From Choricystis sp. odSpoLacu1 (Eukaryota > Chlorophyta > Trebouxiophyceae): a stretch of 64,000 bases of DNA. The stretch covers positions 186,001 to 250,000 of the forward strand of contig OY253655.1 of the NCBI GenBank assembly GCA_958009055.1. The letters run 5' to 3'. This document shows, in pieces, positions 37,612 through 47,800 of the stretch (position 1 is the first letter of the stretch; every line of letters begins with the position of its first letter). The notes under the pieces are model-generated. The model was given only the letters and a program-made list of their open reading frames with translations, was not told where the DNA came from and made no database searches. The position numbers and the translations under genes were made by a program.

Positions 37612-38439
37612 TCACATGTGCTCATCAATCAGTCTCTCCAGGTCATCGGGTTTGGCCCCCGTCATCGTCGCCACGCGCGCGCCGCCCCGGTACAGCTGGA
37701 ACGTGGGCACCGACCGCACGCCCAGCTCCTTGCCCAGGTCCTTGTTGGCGGCGTTGCACTCAAACTTGACGGCGATCATGCGGCCGTTGCGGGCGGCCGC
37801 CATCTCGGCCAGTTTGGGCATCATCAGTTTGCAGGGGCCGCACCACGTCGTGAAAAAGTCGACCACCACCAGCGCGTCGCCCGCCTCCTCCTTGACAAAG
37901 GGCCAGAAGGTGGCGGAGGTGAGTTCGAGGAGGTCGGTGGACGCGGTGGGGGCGGCGTCGGCCGAGGCGGACGCGCGGACCGACGCGCGCAGCGTCTCCT
38001 CGCCCGCGGCCAGGGCGGCGGACGCGCCGGCGCGGGTGGACTGCAGGGCGCGGATGGCGGCGTCGCGGTCGGCGCGGGGGGGGGTGGGGGGGGGGCGGCG
38101 GCTGGGGAGGGGAGGGAGGGTTGGGGAGGGTGAGGTTGCGAAGCGGGAGGGTCGCGGCACGCAGCGTCGAAAGTGGGGATTGCGGGACGCTGGGGCTCTG
38201 CTCTCCACTGCCCACCCACGCGGCACACGCACTCCTACCCTCCCCCATGCGAGCGTGGGAAGAGAGGAGGCAGCGGCGGGGCGGGGGGGGAGAAAGGAGT
38301 GAAAGTCCGCTTTGCTTGGCCCTCGCAAGAGCGCGCTCCGTGCGCCGGCGGTTCGCCACAATCCTGCTCCCTCGTCTGCCCCAGTAACGCACCGCAGCGA
38401 GAGCGGGCGCGCAGTGGCACGAGACGCGAGGGCGGGCAT
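37612..38439 (-). CDS. Chloroplast thioredoxin f-type
   Basis: A thioredoxin that activates Calvin-cycle enzymes in light. Exon 1 (38439-38393) encodes MPALASRATARPLSLR and exon 2 is 38101-37612; a 291-bp intron (GTGCGT...CCCAG) joins them in phase for 178 residues. The first ~75 residues are Arg/Ala/Ser-rich, as expected for a transit peptide. The active site VVVDFFTTWCGPCKLMMPKL has the classical WCGPC (~residue 101). The sequence after it (FECNAANKDLGKELGVRSVP) carries a Cys a short way on, which is characteristic of f-type thioredoxins. The cis-Pro in SVPTF is present. Convergent with the BRCT gene, 301 bp apart. Confidence 0.88.
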   Translation of the reverse strand: MPALASRATARPLSLRCVTGADEGAGLWRTAGARSALLRGPSKADFHSFLPPRPAAASSLPTLAWGRVGVRVPRGWAVESRAPASRNPHFRRCVPRPSRFATSPSPTLPPLPSRRPPPTPPRADRDAAIRALQSTRAGASAALAAGEETLRASVRASASADAAPTASTDLLELTSATFWPFVKEEAGDALVVVDFFTTWCGPCKLMMPKLAEMAAARNGRMIAVKFECNAANKDLGKELGVRSVPTFQLYRGGARVATMTGAKPDDLERLIDEHM

Positions 38440-38510
38440 AGCGAAAGAAAAGAGGAGGCGGGACGAAAAAAAGAAAATGTCAAACAATTTTGTGTTCTGG
38501 CTCTCTCCGT

Positions 38511-39307
38511 CTACACACCCTCCTCCTCCGCCCTCCACCCACCCACCCGCGCCGACTCCACCGTCTCCACCACCACGTCAATGGTCGTCGTTAAACCTTC
38601 CCTCTCTATCACCGCTGCCGCGTCGGTGGTACGGGTGCCCCTCCACGCGTACGGCGTCATTCCCAACAACGCCCACCGCCCACCGCAGGCGACAGAGTGC
38701 GTCTCTGCGTCACAACAATCGCGCCGGGCGGCGGAGGCGGCGCGCGCGGTGTGGCAGCATCGCCATATATCAGAGCTTTCAAACCGTCCAGGTGGGACGG
38801 ACCGGGACGCACGACGACCGCAGCGCCGGACGGGCGCAGGACGCGCGCGAACTCTTCCGCTGCAAAGGGGGCAAACGCGATCAGGGCGATCAGGGATCAG
38901 GGATGCGTTGACGTGGCACGTCAACGCATGCGTCCAGCAGCGGCAGGTCGTACGAGGACGCGAGAGCGGCGCGGGTAGGACGTGCGGTGTGGTCGTGGTG
39001 TCGCCGCCCGCACACGCTTGCTCGCGGTCGCGTGAGGAGCCAAAAGAAGCAGCGCGCCGAGCTGGGGTGACAGGAAGCGCGCGGGGAGAGGCGGTGGTGG
39101 GCGAGAGGGTGAGAGGGAACAGAGCGCACACACGACGCACCCCTTGTTTTTTGTTTGCTGTTTTGTAGCTTGATCTACAAACCACACTGTCTCATATACA
39201 CGCCGGGAGCCCTCGCGCCCGATGTCGTAGGTGTGGTTGGCGATGCAGGGGGTGGTGCGTTGAGTGGTCGGGTGCAGGTGGAGCGGCGCGCCGCAGACGG
39301 GGCACAC
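38511..39307 (-). pseudogene. Decayed RlmA-like rRNA methyltransferase
   Basis: Order and motifs match RlmA-type 23S rRNA (guanine-N1) methyltransferases: a zinc finger CPVCGAPL ... CIANHTYDIGREG (39307-~39205), ASSYDLPLLDACVDV, AFAPFAAEEFARVLRPSG, VVVRPGPSHLDGLKALIYG, and the C-terminal LLGMTPYAWRG. These pieces lie in different frames. The SAM-binding motif I region between the finger and ASSYDLPLL is missing, no ATG starts the finger, and a frame change falls in a GGTGGGC repeat before LLGMTPYAW. A 41-nt insertion containing a 13-bp palindrome separates CVDV from FAPF. A 53-nt intron could partly explain that break but not the others. I call it a pseudogene. Confidence 0.65.
38903..38929. 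repeat. Perfect 13-bp inverted repeat, 1-nt spacer
   Basis: The arms atgcgttgacgtg and cacgtcaacgcat flank a single g. One arm is methyltransferase coding sequence; the other is part of an insertion that breaks the frame, next to short tandem copies of gatcaggg. Confidence 0.95.
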
Positions 39308-39578
39308 CCACAGCGGCGGTCACACAGGTGGCGACACAGGTGGCGTCCGGCGGCGTGGAGTGCGGTGTGGCTCGCCTGCGGCCGGGTGGGCAGGCGCGCT
39401 GGGCCAGCGACACGCGGGGCGCAGGCGGCGTGCGGGGCAGCATTTCTTTTCGGGGTCGGCAGCAGTGTGGTCGAGACACAGTCGTTTTTCGGTTAGCGGC
39501 ATTGCTGGGGGCTGTGGGCGCCGCCGCCCCTGCTGCGCCCCGCCGCTTCCCACGCCCCACCCGTCACAAGCATTCAAT

Positions 39579-41612
39579 ATGCTACGCATCACCCTGCCGC
39601 CCGTCAGCCGCACCCCGCGCCAACCACCACCCCGCACGCTGGCGCCGCGACGGCTCACCGCTCCACGCCACGTCCCGCTTGCCAAAGGCGGCCGCGCCGC
39701 GTGGGGCTCCAAACCAGTGCGCCTGGAAGACGACGCAGTTGCCCGCGCAGACGCGCTGCCGTCGCCGCCACCCACACCGGTGGGCCTGCTGCCGCCACCG
39801 TTGCCACCTCCCCCGCCGCGCGCCAGCGTGGGCGCTGTCCTGGCCTTCCTGGCCCGCGTCGCGCTGCGCGACGACCCGGTGCTGGCCTGGAGGTTGGCGT
39901 TTGCAGCGCTGTTGACGACGGCGTCGAAAATGGCGGGTGTCGCGGCCCCGCTCGCGCTGAAAGACGCGTTCGACGCTATGGCCGCCCCCACCGGCCCCAA
40001 CCCTTCGGCCGCCCTGGCCGCCTTCGCGCGCGCCACCCTCCTCAAAGTCGCCGCCTCCCTAGCGCGGGAGGCAAAGGCTCCCGCCTTCACCCCGGTGGCT
40101 CAGGCCGCCGCACGGCGCGTCGCGCACGGCACGTTTGCGCACGTGCTGTCCCTCGATGCGGCCTACCACACCCGCCGCCGCACGGGCGCCCTGGCCCGCG
40201 TGCTGGAGCGCGGCAGTCGCTCCGTGGCCATGGTATTTCGTGCGGTGGTCTGGACATTCGTACCGACGCTGATCGAGTTGGCGGTTGTGTGCGCGCTGCT
40301 CGCTTCCCGCTTTTCAGCGCGCGAAGCGGGCGCCGTGGCCGCCACCTTTGCCGCCTACACCACCTTCACTGTGCGCCTGACGACCGCCGCAGCCGCGGCA
40401 CGTCAACGCGTGAATGCGCTGGATGCTGCCGCCCGTGGCCGCGCGGTGGACGCGCTGGCCAACGTGGAGACGATCCAGTCGTTTGCGGCTGAAACGCGAG
40501 AAGCGGCCGCGTACGACGGCCTGCTGGTCGGCTACCAAGCCGCCCAGGTGGACACCGACACGCTGGCCGCCATCCTCAACGCCGGCCAGTCGATCATTCT
40601 GGCGTGTGGCTTGGGCGTGGTCACCGCAATGATTGCTGCGACGCCCGGGGCGACGCCTGGCGACCTCGTGCTCGCCAACGGCCTCCTCCTCCAGATCGCG
40701 GCGCCGCTCTCTTTTCTCGGCTATTTCTGGCGCGAACTCAGGCAGTCTTTAGTCGACATCAACGAGATGTGGGCGATTCTTAGGACGCATCCATTCGCCG
40801 ACGGGAGGACGCAGTTGCCGGCTGGAGCAGGCGGCTTGGCCGTCGCCGCACAAAACGTTTCATTCCACTACGACGATGGACGCGCCATCCTGACCGACGT
40901 GTCGTTGACCGTGCCCCCGGGATCATCCCTGGCCATCGTGGGACCCAGCGGATCGGGCAAGTCCACGCTGCTGCGCCTGCTGCTGCGCCTGCACCTGCCG
41001 ACGGCGGGCGTGCTGTCCGTCGGCGGCGTCGACGTCGCTGACGTCGCCACCGCGTCCCTGCGGTCTGCAGTCGCGGTCGTGCCCCAGGACACGGCGCTGT
41101 TCAACGCCACGCTGGAAGAAAACATCGCGTTTGGCGCCCCCGACGCTTCATCAGAAGCCGTCCGCGCCGCCGCCGCGGCCGCCGGCCTCGCCCCCGCCCT
41201 CGACCGCATGCCGGCCGGCCTGGCCACCCGCGTCGGGGAGCGTGGCGTCCGTCTGTCGGGCGGGAAGCGCCAGCGCGTGGCCGTCGCGCGCGCCCTGCTG
41301 AGGCGGCCGCGCCTGCTGCTGTGCGACGAAGCGACGAGCGCGCTGGATTCAGCGACCGAGGCCGACGTGTTGACATCCCTGCGCGCCCTGGCTTCCAACG
41401 GCGCCTGCACCTCCATCGTTGTGGCGCACCGGCTGTCCACCATCGTGGCGTGCGACGCGATCGCGGTGCTGAAAGGTGGCAAGGTTGTGGAGGTCGGCAC
41501 GCACAATGAACTGGTGGCGCGCGGCGGAATGTACGCGTCGATGTGGGCCCGTCAAGCACAGCATAGCCACGTGCGAGCAGTAGCAGGGGCGACGACGGCC
41601 CCACCGACGTAA
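39579..41612 (+). CDS. Mitochondrial ABC half-transporter, ATM/ABCB7 type
   Basis: Exports a glutathione-linked sulfur or iron-sulfur precursor from mitochondria for cytosolic Fe-S protein assembly. Single exon, 677 residues. The N-terminal ~80 residues are Arg/Pro-rich without acidic residues at first (MLRITLPPVSRTPRQPPPRT), a presequence. The membrane domain begins with KMAGVAAPLALKDAFDAM, the ATM-family TM1 pattern. NBD: Walker A VGPSGSGKSTLLRLLLRL, Q-loop VVPQDTALFNATLEENI, signature VRLSGGKRQRVAVARALL, Walker B RLLLCDEATSALD, H-loop VAHRLSTI. The signature has GGK where GGE/GGQ is usual. The last ~15 residues, including the stop, lie in DNA antisense to a peptidase-gene fragment. Confidence 0.88.
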   Translation: MLRITLPPVSRTPRQPPPRTLAPRRLTAPRHVPLAKGGRAAWGSKPVRLEDDAVARADALPSPPPTPVGLLPPPLPPPPPRASVGAVLAFLARVALRDDPVLAWRLAFAALLTTASKMAGVAAPLALKDAFDAMAAPTGPNPSAALAAFARATLLKVAASLAREAKAPAFTPVAQAAARRVAHGTFAHVLSLDAAYHTRRRTGALARVLERGSRSVAMVFRAVVWTFVPTLIELAVVCALLASRFSAREAGAVAATFAAYTTFTVRLTTAAAAARQRVNALDAAARGRAVDALANVETIQSFAAETREAAAYDGLLVGYQAAQVDTDTLAAILNAGQSIILACGLGVVTAMIAATPGATPGDLVLANGLLLQIAAPLSFLGYFWRELRQSLVDINEMWAILRTHPFADGRTQLPAGAGGLAVAAQNVSFHYDDGRAILTDVSLTVPPGSSLAIVGPSGSGKSTLLRLLLRLHLPTAGVLSVGGVDVADVATASLRSAVAVVPQDTALFNATLEENIAFGAPDASSEAVRAAAAAAGLAPALDRMPAGLATRVGERGVRLSGGKRQRVAVARALLRRPRLLLCDEATSALDSATEADVLTSLRALASNGACTSIVVAHRLSTIVACDAIAVLKGGKVVEVGTHNELVARGGMYASMWARQAQHSHVRAVAGATTAPPT

Positions 41613-41765
41613 ACTCGTGGGGGGAGAAGCGGAGCTGGCCCGCGGAGGCGCCGTCCTTGAATTCTTGGGGGTAGAGCCACGCGACGCAGGGCAGGGGGCC
41701 GTCTTCCGAGGCGTCATACCCTGGCGGCGTGTGCAGGTGGCCGTCAGCTCCACGCCATCCGGCCG
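41542..41765 (-). pseudogene. Glutamyl endopeptidase (CGEP-like) gene fragment
   Basis: About 224 bp on the minus strand encode DGVELTAT, then after a one-base frame change TPPGYDASEDGPLPCVAW, YPQEFKDGASAGQL, SPHEF, and ARGYAVLDGPT. This series is characteristic of the plant chloroplast glutamyl endopeptidase (S9 family) just before its catalytic domain. Nothing else of that gene is present in the window, so it is a relic. It overlaps the last 71 bp of the ATM-type transporter on the opposite strand. Confidence 0.8.
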
Positions 41766-41960
41766 GAGTTTGTGGGGGGTGGGAAAAAAAAAAAAAAAAA
41801 ACGATGAAGAGAGGCGGGGGGCGGCAGCGGCAGCATAGAGAGAGAGAGAGAGAGCTTTGTTTGAATTCTGTAGTATGATTGACAATTTCGGCGCAATGAA
41901 AACGGGAGGACAGAGAGTTCATCGTTGAACGAAAAAACAAAAAAATGTTTTTTTTCTCTC

Positions 41961-43160
41961 TTACTCGTCTCCATCTTCCTCGTCATATTCCAGATCGTCC
42001 AGTGCGAATTCGATGTACTGTCCGCTCAGCCCGATGTAGCCAATCAACAACGCTGCCGCGCATGCCAACCAGATGATGTTGCCGCGGCGGCGAGGGTCTT
42101 TCACCGTGCCCGCACTGCCCCCCCCGCGCGGTTGCGGCTTCTTGCGCCCGCTGCGCGCGGCCGCGGCCGCCGCCTCCGCGCGCGCCGTCCATTCATCGCT
42201 GTCGTAGGGCGGGGGCGGGGGCGGGGGCGCCACCGCCAGGCGGGCGGCGAGGCCATCCACGTAGCGGGTGAGGGAGGGGTGGCGGGTGATAGATTCGCGC
42301 AGTTCGGGGGCTGAGACGGGGGCGGCGGCCTGGAAACCCAGGTGAGCAAACAGCAGAGCGTCCAGGGAGGAGGGTGAAGACCCAAAGAAGAAGCCGCCAC
42401 CCGGGGAGGCCGCCAGGCGGGCTGCCAGGGCGGCGTGGGCGGCGGAGGCGGCGTCGTACACCTTGTCGCGCTGGGTGGCGGAAAAACGACGCGCCGCAGC
42501 ACGCCGCGTCGACGCGGGCACCAGCGTGGACAGCGGGAACGGCAGGTCCCCTCCATACGCGGGCCGCGTGTGGCGGGTGTACGCCTCCGCCTCGCACCAC
42601 GTGCAGAAGGTGGAGGCGGGTTCGAGAGCAGTGATGGCGAGCGCGGTCCACGCGGCCACCTCGGCACGTGCCGATGGCGACAGCGCGGCATCCAAGTCTG
42701 CCCCGGCCGCCGCCGCCGCCGCCACGACAGCGGAGGCGGCGTCCGCAGGGGAGGCTGCCGGCGGCGCGTCGTAGAGGTCGCCATCGATCTCGACGGCGGG
42801 GGCGACGCCTGTGGGTTGGTGAGGGGAGAAGAGGTGTGGCAAAGGTGTCGAACACGAGAAAAACGCTGTCTTCTCTCTTTCCCTCCCTCCTCACACACAC
42901 ACAAACACACACACACACCTGTCGGCGCCGACCGTGCACCCGTGCACTCCTGCACCGCCAGCGGCACGCCGGCCAGGCGGAGGTAGGCCTGATGGGGAGG
43001 GAGGGAAGGCCATTGATTTCGGGCGCGCATCGGGACTATTTTTCGCGCGGGACGCCCACCGCCCCGCTTCCCTCCTCCTCACCTCGGCCTGCGTGGACGA
43101 TGGGTCGATGGAGGGCAGGTTCCACCCCGCCGCCCACTTGTAGAGGACGTAGTTTGGCAT
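41961..43160 (-). CDS. Metaxin (mitochondrial outer-membrane import)
   Basis: Component of the mitochondrial sorting and assembly machinery for outer-membrane proteins. Exons 43160-43083, 42988-42919 and 42808-41961 join in phase to 331 residues. The start MPNYVLYKWAAGWNLPSIDP is the metaxin GST-N signature; exon 2 gives AYLRLAGVPLAVQEC and the junction SAPTG. Exon 3 has the GST-C-like helices with FFFGSSPSSLDALLFAHLGF, the metaxin_GST pattern. A C-terminal TM anchor (IIWLACAAALLIGYIGL) and an acidic tail (LDDLEYDEEDGDE) follow, placing the domain in the cytosol. Confidence 0.9.
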
Positions 43161-43427
43161 CGGGGAGGGGAGAGGAAGAAAAAAGGGTCGGAGGGAAGAT
43201 GGACAGGGAGAAGCAGTCCGAGGCGCGCGCGGCGTTGCCAGGCGCGAGGGGTGGGGCGCGCTTGGTGCGAGCAGACGCGGTGGGGGTGTGAGGGGTGGGT
43301 GTCGGGGTGTCTTTTGGTAAATACTGTTGTTTTGTGACACAGCGTCATTCTGTTTTGTTTTTCATTCATCCTGCACTCACTCTCTAACTGCCGCAAAAAC
43401 CAACGCCATCAACAGCCAAAGTCCCGC

Positions 43428-44054
43428 TCACTGCGCCCCCGCCACGGCAGCTGCCACGCCCGCCGCCACCAGGGCGGCGGCGGCAGCGACGGCCGCCACC
43501 CTTCCCGCCGCCGTGTCTCCATACTCGCCCGGCAACGCGCCACCATCCCCGATCGTCGGCAGACTGGCCAACCAGGCCGCCCATTCGGCATCGTCGTCCA
43601 GGCCCAGGTAGGTCGCCCCGATGCGCAGGCGGGCCGCGTAGGCGGCGCGCGGGGGGAGGGGGCCGGCGGTGAGGGTGAGCCCCGCGCACGACACAAACGC
43701 GAGCGCGGTTGCTTCCTCCCCGCCTCCTCCCACCACGCGCACCCTGAGGTCCACCAGTTTGTACCCACCCTCCCGCGCCGCCAGGGTGGCCACATCGGCA
43801 TCACTCGCCAACGCCAGCAGCGCGCCGCGCGCCGGCGCGGGCGACACGCACGCCGCGGTCACGCCGCCGTCGCGCCGCCACGCGGTCGTGGTGGGGGCGT
43901 CCGCCCGCACCAGGGTGGCGTACCCGCCCCGGTGGGCGAACGCGACCGCGTGGCCGGGGGCGAGGGCGGGGGTGGGGGGCGCGGTGAGCGTGACGGACCG
44001 GCGTGCGAGGACCTCGGGCGAAAGCAGAGCACCGTACGCAAAGAGGACTGGCAT
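43428..44054 (-). CDS. Gamma-glutamylcyclotransferase-like (GGCT/AIG2-like) protein
   Basis: A small GGCT-fold protein of 208 residues; family members cleave gamma-glutamyl peptides or glutathione. Seen: MPVLFAYGALLSPEVLARRS at the very N-terminus, the typical first strand and substrate loop, GYKLVDLRVRV, and YAARLRIGATYLGLD. I cannot place the catalytic Glu with confidence. The C-terminus ends in an Ala/Val-rich hydrophobic stretch ([19 protein letters not shown]) that could be a tail anchor. Enzymatic activity is therefore uncertain. Confidence 0.7.
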   Translation of the reverse strand: MPVLFAYGALLSPEVLARRSVTLTAPPTPALAPGHAVAFAHRGGYATLVRADAPTTTAWRRDGGVTAACVSPAPARGALLALASDADVATLAAREGGYKLVDLRVRVVGGGGEEATALAFVSCAGLTLTAGPLPPRAAYAARLRIGATYLGLDDDAEWAAWLASLPTIGDGGALPGEYGDTAAGRVAAVAAAAALVAAGVAAAVAGAQ

Positions 44055-44392
44055 GAATGGATCAAGGTGGGCCCTGTGCCCTCGGGGCCGCGCAGGCCCC
44101 TGCGCGGGGCGCCGGGATTGCGGCCCAAAAAAGGAAAGGGTCGAGGGTTGTGTGGAGGCAACCGAGAGGCGGGAAACCCCCCCTTTTCCTTCCCACCCGC
44201 CCCGGCCGACCCCCACTCCCATTTCCCACCACCCCCTCCTCATGCAACCTCCTGTTTCCACTCACGCATCACCATGGCGCCATCGCCACGCGCTCGGCGG
44301 GCCGTGATCGATGCTTTGTGATCGGTTTTGGGCCTCATTTCGCCCGTCTTGTTGAAATACCCTCAGAAATAGCTCTTCCAACAACGACGAGC

Positions 44393-44465
44393 GGGAGTGT
44401 AGCTCAAATGGTAGAGCGGTCGCTTAGCATGCGACAGGTACAGGGATCGATGCCCTGCACTTCCA
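44393..44465 (+). tRNA. tRNA-Ala (AGC)
   Basis: A 73-nt cloverleaf without intron. The acceptor GGGAGTG pairs with CACTTCC (one G-U pair), the D-arm is in AGCTCAAATGGTAGAGC, the anticodon loop TTAGCAT lies between TCGCT and GCGA, and the T-arm is ACAGGGATCGATGCCCTG. Discriminator A. Anticodon AGC reads Ala GCN codons. The canonical Ala G3-U70 pair is present. Confidence 0.93.
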
Positions 44466-44840
44466 CACAGAGTGTTTCTTCTTTTTTGCAGACGCAGACG
44501 CGTTTTGCACCATCATTTTGCAAGCACACGACATGGCACAGGCTTGCTGACGCTGAGCCACGGCCGCTGTATGGGTGACAAGCCATTGATCAGTGGGGTC
44601 GGGCGGCGCAAACGGGGCCGTCGACGCGTTTTTTTTTCGTTTTTTATCGACCGCTCTCTTCACACCTTTTTTCAATCGCTTTTTCGCCGGCCCGCGGCAG
44701 CCTCCCTTCCTCCTCGCCGCTCGAGACTGAGGGCGCACCTCCCAGTGCTCACGGCCTAGCCCGTACTGGTGATCACCCCCGCCCCCCCTGCGCGCGCGTG
44801 TCTCCGTCGAAAAAAGCACGCCCCAAAAAAACACAACTCG
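44466..44840. other. Upstream region of PEP carboxylase gene
   Basis: About 375 bp with a long T run and an A run shortly before the start codon. It should contain the PEPC promoter and 5' UTR, and the poly-T (about 44632-44647) can also serve to terminate Pol III transcription of the tRNA. No gene recognised. Confidence 0.5.
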
Positions 44841-47800
44841 ATGTCGACCGCCGCCGACCCCGCGTCGTTCCACTATGCCGAGGTAAGGTGTCGCACGGTG
44901 GCGTGCTGTGCGTTGGGGAGTAGCAGGAGGCAGATGCGGGGCGCGCGTGGGCGCGGCGGCCTGCAAATGGACCGCTGGCGACTGGCGACTGGCGACCCCG
45001 CTTTTTCGCCAACCGAGTTCCCTTCTCCCCCCACAGGACTACCCCCTCGCCCCGTTGGAGGATGACTGCAAGGTGTGTGTGTGTCGTGTGGCGTGTGGTG
45101 GGGGCAAATTGCGCCAGGCAAATTGCGCCAGGCGGGGTGGTGCCGCTGCGCGCGAATTGTGCGCCGCCGTCAATTGGTGTCGCCCTTTTGCAGAACACTC
45201 GCGCTGACCGCACCCTCCCTCGCTCCCCACCTCACAACACACACACAGCTGCTGGGCTCCCTGCTGGACGAGTGCTTGAGGATCGAAGTGGGGGAGGACC
45301 TGTTCGCCAAGGTGCGTGTGGAGGGAAGAGGGAGGGACGGCGCGCAGATGGGGTGCTGGCACGCGAAACAAGGGTGGGGCGGCGAGACCCCCTCTTTTGG
45401 GGTGGCGCCCCGCCTCTCCCTACGCCACAAACCAACATCCAAACGCACTCACTCTGACCTTCCTCTTCCCGCCCCCTTCTTCCACCCACACAGATCGAGC
45501 GCATCCGCACCGTCGCCCAATGCGCGTCCGCCCTCGCGCGCGCGGGCGACGACGACGCGGCGCACGCGCTGGCCCAACGCATGACGGATGAACTGACCGC
45601 GATGCCGGTGGAGGAGGCCATGCCGCTGACGCGGGCATGCGGGTGAGTTTGGGAGGGGACAAAGAGGGGGGTGATCACTGTTTTGCGTGTGCTTTTTTTC
45701 CGCAAAAACCTCCACCCCACCAAAACCCACCCACCCCACCCTCCAAACACACACACACACACTCCACCATTCCAGCCACTACCTCAACCTCACTTCCATC
45801 GCGGAGACGCACCATGCAGTGCGCACCCACCGCATCGACGGCGTGCCCACCAAAACCCCGGACCAGTTACTCGGCGAGCTCATAGCTTCTGGCGTGTCCA
45901 AGGACGACCTGTACAACGCGGTCGTCAAGCAACGTGTGGAGATCGTGTTGACGGCGCACCCGACGCAAGTCAACCGGCGCACGCTGCAGTACAAGCACGC
46001 ACGCATCGCCGCCCTCCTCCACGCCAACGATGCGCTCGCGTCCCAGCCCGACGCCCCTCCTGAAGAACGGTCGGCCGTCATCGCAGACCTGGTTCGCGAA
46101 GTGACGGCGTTGTGGCAGACGGATGAACTGCGGCGGCGCAAACCGACGCCCGTCGATGAAGCGTCGGGTGGCCTTCACATTGTCGAACAGTCCCTGTGGG
46201 CCGCCGTCCCCGCCCACCTGCGCCGCCTGTCAGCCGCCCTGTGCAAGCACACGGGGCGGGAGCTGCCGATTGATTCGGCGCCGTTGGCCTTTGGGTCGTG
46301 GATGGGGGGCGACCGCGACGGCAACCCCAACGTCACCGCCTCCGTGACCCGCGACGTCGCCCGCCTGGCGCGCTGGATGGCGGCCGACCTGTACCTGCGG
46401 GAGGTGGATGTGCTGCGGTTTGAGCTGTCCATGAACCAGGCGTCGGACGAGGTGTGGAGGATGGCGCGCTCGATCGTGAAAGCGGGGGAGGCTGCTGCCG
46501 CGGCCGCCGCAGCCTCTGGCGCGGATGGCGGCACCAGCCACGGCCCACCCGGCCTGGCGACGCAGCGGCCCACCGACAGCGCGGGCGCTGCGCTGGCGGC
46601 TGCTGCTGCCGCCGCGGGCGGCGCAACCGGCGGCGTCGGCGGCCTGGCTGTGCCGCCCCCCCCCGCCCACGGCCCCATGGTGGCTGGTGGGGACGGCGGC
46701 CCGTTGCCCCTGCACGAGGCAGGGTCACCCTCCTGCTCCCTCGTGTGGTCACCCCCCGCCTCTGGCGCCGGCACGCCGCGCGGCGGCGCGTCCTCCGCGT
46801 CCCTCGCCTCCCGCCCCTCCTTTGGCGGGGCCGCGGGCGCCGCCCTGGGCCACTCCGAGTCCGACCAGTGGGCGTCCTCCTGCAACCTGGTGGCCATGGG
46901 GACCGCCCGCGCGGCGCGCGCCGCCGGCCCGGCCGCCCCCGCCACGCGCGCGCCCCACGCGCTCGCCCCCTCCGCCGCCGCCGACGGCGCCGCCGCCGCC
47001 CTGGCGGCCGCCGCCTCCCCCAGGCTGGAACTCTCCCCTGATGCCCGCAAGCGGCGCGGCCTCCAAGCGGCGGCACGGCACAAGACGTCCATCGACGCTC
47101 TTCTCCACCCGCCCACGCGCGGCGCGGGGGCCGCCCCCTACCGCGCCGTCCTGGGCGAAGTCCGCGCCCGCCTCGTCGCCACCCGGCGCCGCATGGAGGA
47201 GTTGCTGGCGGGGCACGACCCGGATGGACCGTCTGGGGTGGGGGGGCCTGCTGCTTATGAGAGTGTGGATGATTTGCTGTCCCCCCTCGTCGCCTGCTAC
47301 TGGTCCCTGTGGGAGTGTGGGGCGGGCGTCATCGCGGAGGGGAGGCTGCTGGACCTCATCCGCCGCATCTCGTGCTTTGGCCTGTGCTTGATGAAGGTAG
47401 GAAGGAGGGAGGGGTGGGTGGGAGAGGGGAGCTCTGGTGTGCGAAACAAAAAACTCACCCACCCCACCCACCCTCCACCCAGATCGACCTGCGCCAAGAT
47501 GCCGCCCGCCACACCTCCGCCCTGGACGCCATCACGACCTCCATCGGCGCCCCCTCGTACGCCGCCATGGATGAGGCACAGAGGGTTGCCTTCCTCGCGT
47601 CCGAACTGGAGGGCCGCCGCCCCCTCATCCCGCGCGGCGTGGCCCTCCCCCCCGACGACGCCGAAGTCGTGGAAACCTTCCGCGTGGCGGCCGCCCTGGG
47701 CAGCGCGTCCCTGGGGGCGTACGTCATTTCGATGGCGACGAACCCATCGGACGTGCTGGCTGTCCAACTCTTGATGCGCGAGGCCGCCGTCTCGGCCGAC

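Noticed and set aside
38511..39307. Functional RlmA-type methyltransferase with a 53-nt intron
   Set aside because: The intron would fix only one of several breaks, is much shorter than others here, and the SAM-binding region is still missing.
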